Part shown: positions 53,111-63,921 of the stretch, piece by piece
How positions within the stretch are numbered: the stretch's first letter is position 1
How the letters are laid out: every line of letters begins with the position of its first letter
Assembly: GCA_029449245.1 (NCBI GenBank)
Contig: JANATF010000018.1
Coordinates: forward strand, 434,001-498,000
Direction of reading: 5' to 3'
DNA length: 64,000 bases
From: Mortierella alpina
Taxonomy: Eukaryota; Mortierellomycota; Mortierellomycetes; Mortierellales; Mortierellaceae
Notes under the pieces: model-generated
What the model saw: only the letters and a program-made list of their open reading frames with translations
Told to the model about the DNA's origin: nothing
Database searches by the model: none
Made by a program: the position numbers and the translations under genes

Positions 53111-53586
53111 GGGTCGTTGTTGAGGGGTCAAAAGTGGGAGGGAATCAGATTCGCCCTCTCGACTGTCTTTCATTCTCCCCTCTTTCTTCTCTCCCTCATT
53201 CTTCTCTCTCCCTCTCCCTCCCATCCTCATCCCATCCTCATCCCATCCTCATCTCATCCTCATCTCATCCTTTCCCTCTCTCCACCACTCCACCACTCCA
53301 CCGTCTCCACCGTCTCCACCGTCTCTCCTCTTTCTCCGTCCTCCTCTCCTTCCTCTTCTGTCGTCCTCCTCGCCCGTCCTCTCCTGCCCCCGATCTCGCT
53401 GCTTGCCCCACCGCTTTGGCCACAACACTCTCCAATGAACTACATACTCGACTCTGCCTTCCTGCTGTCGCCTCATCGAACGTCTCTTTGATCCCTTCCA
53501 CCCTCACCTGCGACACTCATTGCGACACTCGTTGCGACACTCTTGCAGCAAACTCTCTGCAGCAAACACTCTGCAGCAGCGTATCC
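53111..53586 (+). promoter_or_regulatory. 5' region of the RING gene with CT-rich minisatellites
   Basis: Contains CCCATCCTCAT-type tandem repeats (about 53220-53270) and CCACCACT/CCACCGTCT repeats (53281-53330), followed by the short repeat CGACACTCTTGCAGCAAAC. The 5' flank is now formed by the inserted DUF6589 element, so the native distal promoter lies on the other side of the insertion. Confidence 0.5.
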
Positions 53587-55820
53587 ATGGACCCTCAGGC
53601 TGTGCACCTGCCCAGGCCTCAGTGCTTCTGCGGCCTCATTGCGACCGCCATCTACCCGGATCCAGACTGCGACCACCCAGGACCAGGAGACTCGTCTTCA
53701 TCTACCTGTGCCACCTATGCCTCTGCCGCCGACCTTCATCCCACACCCAGAGGCGACACCGTCTGGGCTGGCACAAGAGCGGGCTCGGGCTGGCCCATCC
53801 CGCCCTCGCCAAAAACAGAAGCACGCAGGAAAAGGTCGCAAGCGCAGGACGGGCAGCTGGCCTCCATCCTGCTCCGATCCAACTGGGTATACGAATGCCA
53901 CTTCACACCCAAGCAGGAGGGCAGCGTCGCTCCCGACCCGTGTTTAGATTGTCAAGACAAGCCTTTGATCGACACTCCCAAGCACACCACTACTGCCACG
54001 GACGACGCCCTCAAGTCTGAAGAGGTGAGGGAAAATAGCCTATTTTCGATTATTGACTGCACGACCCCAGTACTCTAATCTCGTCGGTGACGGGTGCATG
54101 TGCTTGCTTGAGCCGTGAGAACTGATCGCTTTTGCTTTTGTCTCTTCTTCCATCGTAGCAACTCGACGAGCAAGTAGTATCTGCTGCGAACAACTGGAAC
54201 GACGGATGGGATACCGTGCGCACAGGAACACTGGACGACTACTACAATCCAGAGAACGTGGACAGCACACAGTGGCCGACCTCGCTTGGGACACCCTCTG
54301 GCTGGGACAGGGCTGAATGTACTCGTGAAGACAGCAGCAGGGGCAAATATGTGGATCGGGAGCCCAAGCACGACCCCTGGGACCACGCATTTTCAAGGTC
54401 CCCCGACGCCGAACCACAACTTGCATCCATGAGCCCAGCTTCACTCTCGTCTCCGCCCACTCAGCAGACTCGTTCCAACAGCGAACTCGGTGGTCCCCTT
54501 TCAAAAACTAGCCTGTCAAAGGAAAAACCGAATCCTATGGATGCCACAGCCAAAGCACACTCTGGGCAGAATGTTCTTGTCTGTGGTTTCCACATGCATG
54601 CGCTCGAATGGCACTGTATGCAGGCGCTCACTCACCAGGAGATATTGACGCTAGCACAGCGAGCCAACTGCCCCATCTTCAACCTGTCCATCACCCGTTG
54701 GCTGGATCAAGGGATCAACCACCTAGCGGTAGAGCCTTTTACACCTGTAAAGTGTTTCTGTGGGGATACCATGATTGTCACCACAGAGTTTCGGCATCTT
54801 GGAGCCAAGGAGGAGCGCTACGACCTCGCCTGCCCCAATAGATCGCGGTTTCTTGCCCGTCCCGAGCACGTCCGCACACGAGAGGATGAGGTAGCGGACG
54901 GACAGGACACCCTAGAGCCAAGGATAGGGATGCAAGCTCGCATGGAGAACGTCAATAGCTGCCCTGGAGACCAGGATCAGCCCAAACCTGGATGTTCTAG
55001 AGTACTGCCTCTCAAAGCGACGAAATACCGCCCACGCACCCATCCTGTTCACACAGTCATTGAAAATGACGAATGGCTCGATCGTATACTCCTTCCCAAC
55101 AAACCTACTCTGTCAAGCGAGGCGTATTTTCAAAAACGGCCCGAGGGTTGGGGTCAGAAACCAGCGTTGAAGAAAAAGACCTACCGACACCTTATCGATC
55201 ACTCCACACAGGAACAAGCTAGACCCCGACCTCTCAAATGGGTGACCTTTTGCGACTGGAATGAGGAGCACGAACCACCTGTTCCTGTTCCTCATCAGAG
55301 TGGTGGAGACAGTGACGAGGACGAGGACGAGGGACTCTCGCTGTTGGACTGGAGCAATGACATGATTGCGAAACGGTTTTTGGACGATGATGAATTTGAT
55401 ATCTGGGATGAACAGTGCTTGCGACGACTGGATGCAGTGGGATTCTTGGAGCTGCCCAAGAGCCTGTTGGACTTTGCAGGCGAGGAGGCTCTTGCGGATG
55501 CGTATGACTATGCGGAGAGTCTGGCACTGACGTATCAGGATGAGACTGACCACTTTCAGATGAGGATCCAGGAAATGAACGTGATCCTGGAAGAAGAAAA
55601 GGCGGCGCATGCGGTGGAGGTCAAGGCGGTGACGGAGATGGAGGCCAACTCGTTGGTGATGCCGAGAGTGAAATGCCGGATATGTTACGAGAACACGATC
55701 ACGCATGCGATCATTCCGTGCTACCACCTCATTACGTGCGGTGAGTGTGCGACCAAGATTGTGTGGTGTGTGCTTTGCCGAGCTCGCAAGACTGGCACGC
55801 AGCGTGTCTTTTGGGGATGA
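53587..55820 (+). CDS. C-terminal RING finger protein
   Basis: The proposed CDS is join(53587..54024,54159..55820), 699 aa. The intron runs GTGAGG to CATCGTAG and joins SEE-QLDE in frame. The C-terminus (about residues 652-690) is a C3HC4 RING: CRIC, then CYH, CGEC and CVLC. This predicts E3 ubiquitin ligase activity. Two further Cys-rich segments start with CFCG (residues about 13-35 and about 390-430) and resemble GRF-like zinc fingers. The middle is acidic (GDSDEDEDEG). A coiled-coil stretch (HFQMRIQEMNVILEEEKAAH) precedes the RING, an arrangement like MIB/IAP-type RING proteins. The RecQ/DUF6589 element sits about 480 bp upstream of its ATG, so its expression may be altered compared with an empty-site strain. 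Confidence 0.75.
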
Positions 55821-56660
55821 AGCGAGGGCGTGTCTGATGCTTGGATCCCCCCCCCCCGCCTTTGTGTGAATGCTACGATGTTGCTAGTGCTGGTGGTAGA
55901 GGAGAGATCCCATCGCGCTACCCACTATCATGATTATTACATAAAGAACGAGTTTGTCGCTGCAGCAAAGGGTCTGTCTTGATAAAGCAAGAACGAGGAC
56001 ATGGCATATGCCACAGAGTGGTATGAGATTCTTGCACTCTGTTGAGCCATATGTCAGAAGAGGCGATGCTTGGGAGAGAGAGATGAAGCTGTTGCATGGA
56101 TATGAGGAGATGGAGGATGGCAGGCGACTTGAGGCTGCCACAGGAGGGCGAGCATGCAACACAAAGAACGCATTTGTCCAAAATATCGGTGCTCTTTGTT
56201 TGAGTTTGGTCTCCACGCGTCGAGGACTGGTCTGCTCTCTGCGCTGTGGCCCCAGGGCGATGCCTTTTGTTTTGTGTTCCTCGAGACAGCGCCCGGAAGG
56301 ATACTGAAGGACACCACGGAGGATGGACTTGGACTGTCGGCAACAGGCGCGTGGGATGAGCAGAGGGTGTGCCACCAGTATGCCGCCAGCGGTGTTGCGC
56401 GACAGACTGGCAAACTTTTAGATGCGTGGATAACCCTATTATTACACCAGTGTTGCACTGCTGCAACGCAATCAGCCGCTGCCTGCCACTGATTAAAAGA
56501 CTGCCCACCTCCGATGCCTCTGTGTGTTCCACACTTTTCCTTTTCTTTCTCTCTCGACACACACCCTCGGCACACGCTCGCCGTGCACTCGTGCACTCCC
56601 CCGCTGCCATACAGACACATCCACCAGTCCACCGCTGTCGTGCCCACCCCTCAGCGCAGC
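55821..56660. other. 840-bp spacer
   Basis: Open frames on both strands are long here because the DNA is GC-rich, but none has domains, a sensible start or biased codon use. A C13-type run is at 55849-55859. No gene called. Confidence 0.4.
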
Positions 56661-58685
56661 ATGGACCCACCACGCACACGGCACTCGTCCCGCCTTGCCA
56701 GCAAAGAGCGGCTCAAGGGACAAGAAGCTGAGAACGCCACCGCCCATGCCCTGCCCAACACCGTCTCCGCCCCTCCGTCCAAGGCCGCAGGTCCTTCTCC
56801 GCTCCAAAATAGCAACAGCAACAGCAACAGCAACAGCAAGAGCAACAGCAAGAGCAACAGCAAGAGCAACAGCAAGAGCAGGAGCAAGAGCAAGGAAAAG
56901 CGCAAGGACGTCACAACAGCTCCAGCAAGGACACCCCATGCACAAGTAAGCAAGGGCATCAAAAAGCCAAAAACTCTGAGCGCATCTCAAGCACCCAAGA
57001 CCAGCAGCACCACGGATCCACAAAAGCACAAGGCGGCTAAGAAAGCCAAGGCAACCAAAAAAAAGAGACCACACCCCGAGGACCAGAAGGACCCTCTAGA
57101 TGCTAGTCCCAAGAAGAAGCGACGCAGCCAGCCCAAGAAACCTGGCGTTTCTGAAGCGCAACCTATGGACGTGGACGAACAGCAGCAGCAACCCGAAGCC
57201 TTGACTCTGCCCAGAGTCCCACCGAGTCCCATCAACCCCGCAGACCCTTGCGAGCGACTGCCCACAGAGCTGTGGCACCATATTCTCAGTTTCTTGCCAC
57301 TCTCCCAGGCTGCCACCACTTCACTGGTCTGCAAGACCTGGCTCGACGGCGCGCTCGCCTGGCCAAAGTGGCGACATCTCTGCGAAGATTTGAAACTCGG
57401 GAGCCCGAAGCGCAAATTCAAGACGTACATGTCGATCGTCTGTCTGCACTCGTGCTATATCTGCGACCTGTGCTTCTCGTACTCGACTGGCTTTCGAACA
57501 TCCTATGGGTCGCAGATCCCACTGCCTGTCGATATCGTCGTGAAGCGCCTCGACTGGGAGAAGGATCTTGAGAAGGCCGAGACTGTTGAGAACGCGGAAA
57601 GCGCTAAAGCTGCTCCTCAGACGACGGATGGTGGTCCAACTCGGAATGTCAACAGTGGTGCAGAGCAGACTGAACCGGTTGTTTCAAGCGAGCCACCTCC
57701 ACCTCAGCAACAGAGTGAGCCAGCCCTGTCAAACCGGCCTTCTTCGCCTCTGGAACAGTCCAAGCCAGCCTCTTCAAGCCTACCCTCGCCTCCACCTGCA
57801 AGGCTGCAGCAAAATCATTCGGTAGACAGCCGTCACTTCCAGCGCGAGCAGGTTCACACCACTCAACCCGAGCAGGTTCACACAAGTCAGCTCCAGCAGC
57901 TTCAAACCAGTCAACCCGAGCAAGCTCAAGCCAGTCAGCCCGATCAGGTCAGCCAAATTCATATCCCCGAAGGTGTTCTTGACGCTGGCGTCGCAGAGCA
58001 GATGAGGCAAGCCATCTCGCAGTTGATCATGGCATCGAAGCTGTCTCAGGAGCTTGCGGCAGACTTTCGTGCTAAGGTCAAGACCAGTACTGTGGTGCCG
58101 GAAAAAAATCCCATGGCCGCACCGCAAGCAGATGCCACTGCCAATAACGAAACTACCGTCACCAAGACTCAAGAGCCCCCCACTCCGGTTGCACCAGCTA
58201 AACCACCCCAGCCGGTTGAGCGATGGAACTTGTGCCACCCGTGCCGTTTGCAGCACTACAGAAATCACCCTCAGCCCACTCGGCCGGTGTACGACATGCA
58301 TAGTGGAAGAACAAACGAGAAAAGGAAGAAACTTGTACGGATGTGCAAGACGCGTGCTCTATGCAGGTACGGTCTCTCTACCTCCGACATCCGCGACCTG
58401 GATTACGTTGAGCGCCGCAATCCTCACCATCGCTCCTGGAACCCGATGATGCTGTACAACATCCGCGATCTGCAAAAGAGAGCCTTGGCTGTCCATGGTG
58501 GCTGGGTGGGCGTCGACGCGTTCAAGAACGGTGTCAACAAGAAACGCAGGACGGCCTTCAATGCTAGGTTGGCGTTGTGGAAACTGCCATCTAAATCAAA
58601 GAAGAAAGGCGCCCACGATCCTGAGAACGTTGAAGAGGATGACACTATGGCCGCAGACGATATTTCTCCTGCTCTCCTCGCTTGA
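56661..58685 (+). CDS. F-box protein with disordered basic N-terminus
   Basis: 674 aa, intronless, ATG 56661. Residues 1-190 are disordered, with an Asn-Ser/Lys-Ser repeat tract (about residues 50-75) and Lys/Arg-rich stretches suggesting nuclear localisation (KKAKATKKKRPHPE, SPKKKRRS). The F-box is at about 195-240 (CERLPTELWHHILSFLPLSQ, SLVCKTWLDG). Cys pairs follow (CYICDLCF), with a matching CHPCRLQH near 535, which may form a zinc site across a long low-complexity insert with SQPEQ-type repeats (about 390-430). Likely an SCF adaptor; the pattern is common in Mucoromycota/Mortierellomycota. Substrate unknown. Confidence 0.78.
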   Translation: MDPPRTRHSSRLASKERLKGQEAENATAHALPNTVSAPPSKAAGPSPLQNSNSNSNSNSKSNSKSNSKSNSKSRSKSKEKRKDVTTAPARTPHAQVSKGIKKPKTLSASQAPKTSSTTDPQKHKAAKKAKATKKKRPHPEDQKDPLDASPKKKRRSQPKKPGVSEAQPMDVDEQQQQPEALTLPRVPPSPINPADPCERLPTELWHHILSFLPLSQAATTSLVCKTWLDGALAWPKWRHLCEDLKLGSPKRKFKTYMSIVCLHSCYICDLCFSYSTGFRTSYGSQIPLPVDIVVKRLDWEKDLEKAETVENAESAKAAPQTTDGGPTRNVNSGAEQTEPVVSSEPPPPQQQSEPALSNRPSSPLEQSKPASSSLPSPPPARLQQNHSVDSRHFQREQVHTTQPEQVHTSQLQQLQTSQPEQAQASQPDQVSQIHIPEGVLDAGVAEQMRQAISQLIMASKLSQELAADFRAKVKTSTVVPEKNPMAAPQADATANNETTVTKTQEPPTPVAPAKPPQPVERWNLCHPCRLQHYRNHPQPTRPVYDMHSGRTNEKRKKLVRMCKTRALCRYGLSTSDIRDLDYVERRNPHHRSWNPMMLYNIRDLQKRALAVHGGWVGVDAFKNGVNKKRRTAFNARLALWKLPSKSKKKGAHDPENVEEDDTMAADDISPALLA

Positions 58686-59084
58686 ACTCAGGAACTGGCA
58701 TAGGTCGCATGAAACACTGAAGAGTATTGCATAGGCAGAAAAAAAATGCATCTGGCGACGAAGAAAACAATAAAACTCGTTCACATAACGGCACCGCTGT
58801 TCCTTTTCGTCAGCTACTCCATCTGCCCATTCTTCTTGAGTTTCTGCTTTTTTGTACTTGAATGTCCAGCTACTGGACGATGTCAAAAAAAAATGATACC
58901 CTGAACTTTCGATGTCCATTTCAGATCCGCGAAAGAGTAGCAGCGCTACCTGGAACTTCAAGATCATGCCTTCAATCTGGAGTTGGTTGTTTAATTGTCA
59001 TGCTGAGTGGAATTGTCTATTGTTGAAACGACAGAGTTGTTGAAAAAAAAAAGGTCCATGATGAAAGAATTCTCAGACCATGCT
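58686..59084. other. Convergent spacer
   Basis: Shared 3' region of the F-box gene (+) and the gene at 59085-60127 (-). Nothing else seen. Confidence 0.5.
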
Positions 59085-60127
59085 CTATAGATAACTCTTC
59101 TCAGTTTTCGGTGGAGCTGGTTTCCTGGGAACGACAGGTGGTGACGGTGCTGGTGCTGATGCAGTTGTGGCGCTGGGTTCTGAGGTGGTGGTGTTGGCAT
59201 CCTTGTCCTTGCTAAACAGAAAATCCATCTTCTCTGCGGTTTGCAGCACTTTGAGTATCCCGGTCGAGAATAACAGAGCATATGCAAAAAGAAAATAGGT
59301 CAACAAAGTCAGCAAAAAAACCTCTCTCCTCGATTCCAAAAAAGCAAAATCGTATCGGCTTTGAAAGATTCACAAAGAATGAGAGATGATCACTTACAGT
59401 CTTCAAAGTACTTGTCGTCGACCTGCTCCTCTCGGGCACTGCGATCCATTCCAACGCTCAGCAAGGCCTCCTCTTCCTCGATTGATTCCCCCCTCTGTAG
59501 CTTGTCCCTCATGTCTGTCAGCACTGCAATCTTCCACTCCTGGCGCTCTTTTGTATCCTTAGCCTCGTTCTTGGTCAAGAGCACATGGACTGGTAAAGAG
59601 CCGAGTGCCGAGTAAAAAAGGATGTAGTAGAGATAGAACCAGAACCGAGAAGGTTTTTTGGGTCCTGCTGGTGGTGGTGGTGGTGCGCCTGCTTGTTCTG
59701 ATCCAGTATTGGCGTCCGCATACGGCGAACTATCGGGTCCGCCCTCCTGTACGGAAAAATCAGATCCATGTGCTGTTGATGATAATGATGACGATCCTGA
59801 CTGTGCGGTTCTGGCATCCTGATTCAGTTCTGCAATGACTTGCTCGATTGACTTAACGCTCTCCTGTGGGTTGAAGATGGGCGTCTCGAGCGTGATCTTG
59901 GGTGGCTCGATCGTGGTTGCTGGTTTCTCGATCGGTTCGCCTGCTTGCTTTTGCGTGCGATGGCTGCTGGTTGTGATGAACCGAGTAGGAGCGAGCAGTC
60001 TATGGCGAGGCAGGGTCGCTGAGCATGCAGGTCGTGCGATGCGGGATGCAGCGGGGTTGGATTGTGTTGCGATGTGGTGGCGAACACAGGTGATGAACCT
60101 GCTCGCAGTACGGGCGGATCCAGACAT
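59085..60127 (-). CDS. Probable mitochondrial single-span membrane protein
   Basis: The proposed CDS is complement(join(59085..59248,59398..60127)), 297 aa. ATG 60127 (MSGSARTASRF) begins an Arg/Ser/Ala-rich, acid-free N-terminus of about 60 residues, typical of a mitochondrial presequence. One hydrophobic segment (FWFYLYYILFYSALGSLPVH, near residue 175) is followed by a conserved-looking soluble stretch (ERQEWKIAVLTDMRDKLQRG, ALLSVGMDRS, EEQVDDKYFED). The intron (GTAAGT to CTCAAAG) joins YFED-LLQTAEKMDFLFSK in frame. Other acceptor choices give stops or an extra hydrophobic segment. The C-terminus is Pro/Ala-rich. I do not recognise a named family. Probably an inner-membrane protein facing the matrix or intermembrane space. 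Divergent from the myosin light chain gene. Confidence 0.65.
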
Positions 60128-60701
60128 GGCTGTCCAGTGTTGTCCGATCTTGTTCTTGCTGTGTTTTCTTGCTGTGTTTTCTTGCTGTGTTCTCCTGCTG
60201 TGTTCTCCTGCTGTGTTCTCCTGCTGTGTTCTCCTGCTGTGTTCTTTGCTGTGCTTGTGTAAAACCCGCCGATGCCGTGTCGCTGTTCTTGTTCCTGCTC
60301 GCGCGCTGATGTGATGGAGCAAGACGTGATGCAGCTGATCGGAAGGGGCCCTTGCATTGTTGACGGGCTTAAGGAGCATTCTGCAATTTCGCCCTTGGCG
60401 GTCCTGTCCAAGTGCACAGGCACAAACACACACGCGCGCAGTGTCAGCAGGTTGGCTCACTCTGCCAACAAAGGACTCAAAAATAGGGGGCAGGAGTGCG
60501 TGAAGAGATCAGATCAGGAGGGAATGGGGCACACAAAAGGGGAATCGCACTCTCCAGCCAGCAACCGTCCTTCCTCTTCTTTCTTGCTCTTCCTTTCCTC
60601 TCCACCTCATTCACCTCGCTTCACCGCATCCCCTGGCACACACTCCGCCCAATCCAACTTACAGCCTAAAAACACGCCCACATACACACCATAGCAAAAT
60701 C
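60128..60701. promoter_or_regulatory. Divergent promoter region
   Basis: 574 bp between a minus-strand start (60127) and a plus-strand start (60702). A tandem run of TTCTCCTGCTGTG-type 15-bp units lies at 60165-60245, reading TGTTCTCCTGC repeatedly. Pyrimidine-rich sequence lies at 60570-60650. Confidence 0.45.
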
Positions 60702-61486
60702 ATGGTACAGACGCAGAAAACAATAGCCAACAAAAGGACAACCCGACACTCTCGACAGCCTGGAGAAAATACCCTCTCCTCTCTCTCTCACTCTGCTAAC
60801 CAGCCAGCACTTTTTTTTTTCTTCTGTCCTTCTTGCTCACAATCCACTCTGTCCTCTAGTCCGTCCGACGACAGAAGAAGGCCAAGCGCGCCATTCGCCA
60901 AAACTCAAACGTCTTTGCCATGTTTGACCAGAAGCAAATCGTCGAGCTCAAGGAGGCCTTCTCGCTTATCGATCATGATACGGACGGCTTTATCGACCGT
61001 GAGGATCTCAAGGATATGCTGGGCTCCCTAGGACAATCTCCATCGGAGGAATATATCGAGGATATGATTGCAGAGGCACCAGGGAGCATCAACTTTACCA
61101 TGTTCTTGACCCTGATGGGCGAGAAATTGTCCGGAACCGATCCAGAGCACGAGATATTACAGGCGTTCGAGTCCTTTGACGAGGGAGGTTCTGGAATGTG
61201 CAACGCTGAAGAGCTGCGAGAGTGGATGACGACCATGGGAGACCGGTTCACGGATGAGGAGGTAAGATAGGGGTGCCTGTGTGTGTGTCCATGCCGGTAC
61301 AAATGCACACGCAGGATATATATGGATGTATTGCAAACCCCATGACACCCGATACTAACTCTGCTGCTCGCTGCTCCTGTTGATGCATCACTGTAGGTCG
61401 ACATCATGTTCAAGGGGGCAACCATAGACAGAGATGGCAACTTCAACTACAGGGAATTCGCCAGGGTTCTTAAGCACGGAGAGTGA
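60702..61486 (+). CDS. Myosin II regulatory light chain
   Basis: The proposed CDS is join(60702..60704,60860..61261,61397..61486), 164 aa. The first exon would be only the ATG, followed at once by GTACAG; the acceptor CCTCTAG at 60859 joins to [21 protein letters not shown]. That N-terminus matches the phosphorylation region of regulatory light chains (basic stretch, then NSNVFAMF, with Ser equivalent to vertebrate Ser19). EF-hand 1 ([12 protein letters not shown]) has good metal ligands. The later EF-hands are degenerate ([20 protein letters not shown]), as usual for this family. The protein binds the myosin heavy-chain neck and works in cytokinesis and cell cortex contraction. Length and ending ([11 protein letters not shown]) fit the family. 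If the ATG-only exon is wrong, translation could start at ATG 60920, but this would lose the conserved phosphorylation site. Confidence 0.9.
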
Positions 61487-61672
61487 TGATCGACGAGCAC
61501 CGCACGTATCAAAATCACAAGGAACCTCCCTTCAAAACCAAATCCATGCATGGGACATAGCCTGCAACCACTACGAGCTCGCTAGACGGCATGTCGGACA
61601 CATAAAGATGATTCCGCCATCGTGTGCAAAAAAAACTTGAAGTTTGCGAGCGTTCTTTTGTTCTTGAAAACC

Positions 61673-61697
61673 AAAAAAAAAAAAAAAAAAAAAAAAA
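61673..61697. repeat. 25-bp poly(A) tract
   Basis: A homopolymer between two convergent genes. No retrotransposon features surround it. Confidence 0.9.
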
Positions 61698-61773
61698 TGT
61701 GACGATTGATCTGCCTAAATCGCTCTCGGATATGTGTACAGCAGGTCGTCTTTTGTAGTGCTTCGACAGACGC

Positions 61774-63266
61774 TTAGATACCCTTGCCACCCGTGACTTC
61801 GAGGGTGTGGCCAGTAATGTAGGAAGCAAAAGGGCTGCAGAGCATCAAAACAGATCCGGCAGCCTCATCGACATGGCCGGCGCGCTTGAGAGGTGTGTCT
61901 GCAAACACTACTGCAGGTGGAGGCGCCTCCTTCTTTGCGCCCATTGGAATGCCGAGTGCAATCTTCTCACCCCCAACCACCATGGTCTCGCCATTCTCCT
62001 TGGCACGAGTCAGACGAGTGTCGACGTATCCAAAGGCGACAGCGTTGCAGCGGACACCGAAAACGCCCCATTCCTTGGCGACAGTTTTTGTCAATCCAAC
62101 GATACCGGCCTTTGCAGTGGCGTAGTTAACCTGGCCGACGTTTCCATGAAGTCCCGAGGTAGACGAGATGTTGACGATAGAGCGTGCCTCGCCATCTTTG
62201 ACGCGCATGTGCTTGGCGGCGGCGCGCAAGATGCGGAAGGGTGCAATATTGTGAACATCCAGCATGAGCTGGAACTGCTTGTCGGAGGTTTTGTGGATCA
62301 TGCCATCGAACGTGAAGCCGGCGTTGTTGATAATGATGTTGATCTTGCCAAACGCCCTATGGAACGTTGAGTGAAACCAGACAGGTGGAATAAACATGAC
62401 ACATGTCAGCAATGAGCCATCTTCTTCCTGTGGTGTGAGAGGAGTAAAAAAACCAGAAAAACGCTTTGTCCTGCACAGGACAGACTGCCTACTTGATTGT
62501 TTCATCAATGAGGCGATCGGGGAATGCGGGGTCCGTGACATCGCCCGATACAGCGATCGCCTTTCCACCGTTCTGGTTGATTTGAGCTGCGATGGCCTTT
62601 CCCTTGTCTACGAAGAAGGGGAGGAAGCAATCAGCTCCGAGTTGGTCTTGTAAAGGAGACATGCAGAACGCGCGTTTGAAGTAGAGACAAAAAGAACACG
62701 CTGCAGGCTCTGCACTTACTATCATCGAGGTCGCTGACAACAACGCTGGCGCCTTCCTTGGCAAAGAGTAGGGCGGTGGCACCTCCGATACCTTGTCTAT
62801 GTTGCCGAGGGATGAGCAAGAGACGAAGTATGTCAGGTAAACGTGATTGAAGAGCTGGCGAGAGTGGCTGTTTTTACGAGCCGAGATCGCGTCCGACAGT
62901 GATCGGCTTCACAAGTCATGCCGGGTGTGGAGAACACTATTTGAGAGCAGTGCGCATGGTCCTTCTGTTCCGGGAACCCAAAAAAAAAAAAAAACGCCAG
63001 CTCTTTCTTCGGCTCGCTCTTGGGTTTTAGTAGAAGGCTTGAGAAAGGATAAATTGTTCCGCGCCTGCCTCCCACGCAGTGAGAGTTGACCGTGCAGACG
63101 CAATAGAGGGCTATGTGGAGTTGTGATGGCTAGATTAGTCCTACCCGGCACCGGTGACAATGGCAACCTGTCCCGCGAGGAGACCTCCTGGATGGGACGC
63201 GGATGCGGAACGGGCAGAGAGGTGGTTCATGAGCACCTCGACGCGGTTCGCAGCGACAGAAGCCAT
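61774..63266 (-). CDS. FabG-like short-chain dehydrogenase/reductase
   Basis: The proposed CDS is complement(join(61774..62356,62493..62607,62720..62796,63145..63266)), 298 aa. All junctions are GT-AG and restore a classical SDR. The NAD(P)-binding motif TGAGQGIGG is assembled across intron 1, then SDLDDN, GDVTD, INNAG, the catalytic Ser in NISSTSG, YATAK (Tyr-x-x-x-Lys), and the C-terminal TGHTLEVTGG typical of 3-oxoacyl-ACP reductases. The Asp in SDLDD at the end of beta-strand 2 suggests NAD(H) preference (family knowledge). About 35 N-terminal residues precede the core, are rich in Ser/Arg/Ala and could be a mitochondrial presequence. Compared with bacterial FabG there is an insert before VVFADTPLKRAG. 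Likely roles are mitochondrial fatty-acid synthesis or 17-beta-HSD8-like chemistry. Convergent with the myosin light chain gene. Confidence 0.88.
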
Positions 63267-63921
63267 GAGATGTTTGCGTTGTGGTGGTGTGGTGGAGTGA
63301 TTGCGTGTGGGTGAGAAGTGCGAGTCAAGTCAAGGGACGAGCGAGAGGAGGAGGAAGGATAGAGCACTAGAAGGAAGAGTGAGAACGAAGACCGGAAGAG
63401 AGGAAAGAGAGAGACAGGCGGAGGGCGACAGCGAGACAGAGTGGCCCATGGGCACCCTTTGCCTCTGCTCCGTGTCTTGCGGGGTGCCTCGCTCTGTTCG
63501 CTCACACACCCGATACGATGCACGCGCTTGCCTGTCTTTTTCCTGCTGGTGTTCTCACACTCCATGCTCTCCACATGTGCTCCACCTTTCCTCATGCTCG
63601 TCAGCCCCTTTTAGTGCGCCGGCTCTTTCGCCTCACTCTCAAACTCTCTCTTCTCGTAATCTCATCCAACTCAACGCACTTATCGCACGAGGAACCACCA
63701 CAATGCAATCCGCTTCACGCGCTCTGACCTTGAATACTCAGAAATAATCACACTCGATGTACAACAGTTCGCAATGCCTTACAACTGCCCCCATCACGAG
63801 TCAGGCTCCACTTCGGCCATTGGATCCCTGCAGGAGCTGACACTCCCCCTCCATGGCCTTCTTCAAACCTCAATTGACTATCGTGCGGCGCACATTCACC
63901 ATGGCAAGTCAAAGGCACGAA
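63267..63921. other. 5' flank of the SDR gene
   Basis: GC- and pyrimidine-rich. A plausible short ATG context at 63701 (MQSASRALT) is followed by a stop after 14 codons, so no gene is called. Confidence 0.4.

Noticed and set aside
55918-56679. 253-codon minus-strand frame between the RING and F-box genes
   Set aside because: No recognised domain, random-looking Cys/Arg/Ser composition, and it overlaps the leader of the next gene. Long frames are expected by chance in GC-rich DNA.
63701-63747. Short ORF MQSASRALT with mitochondrial-like start
   Set aside because: It stops after 14 codons and no convincing donor or downstream exon lies within the window.
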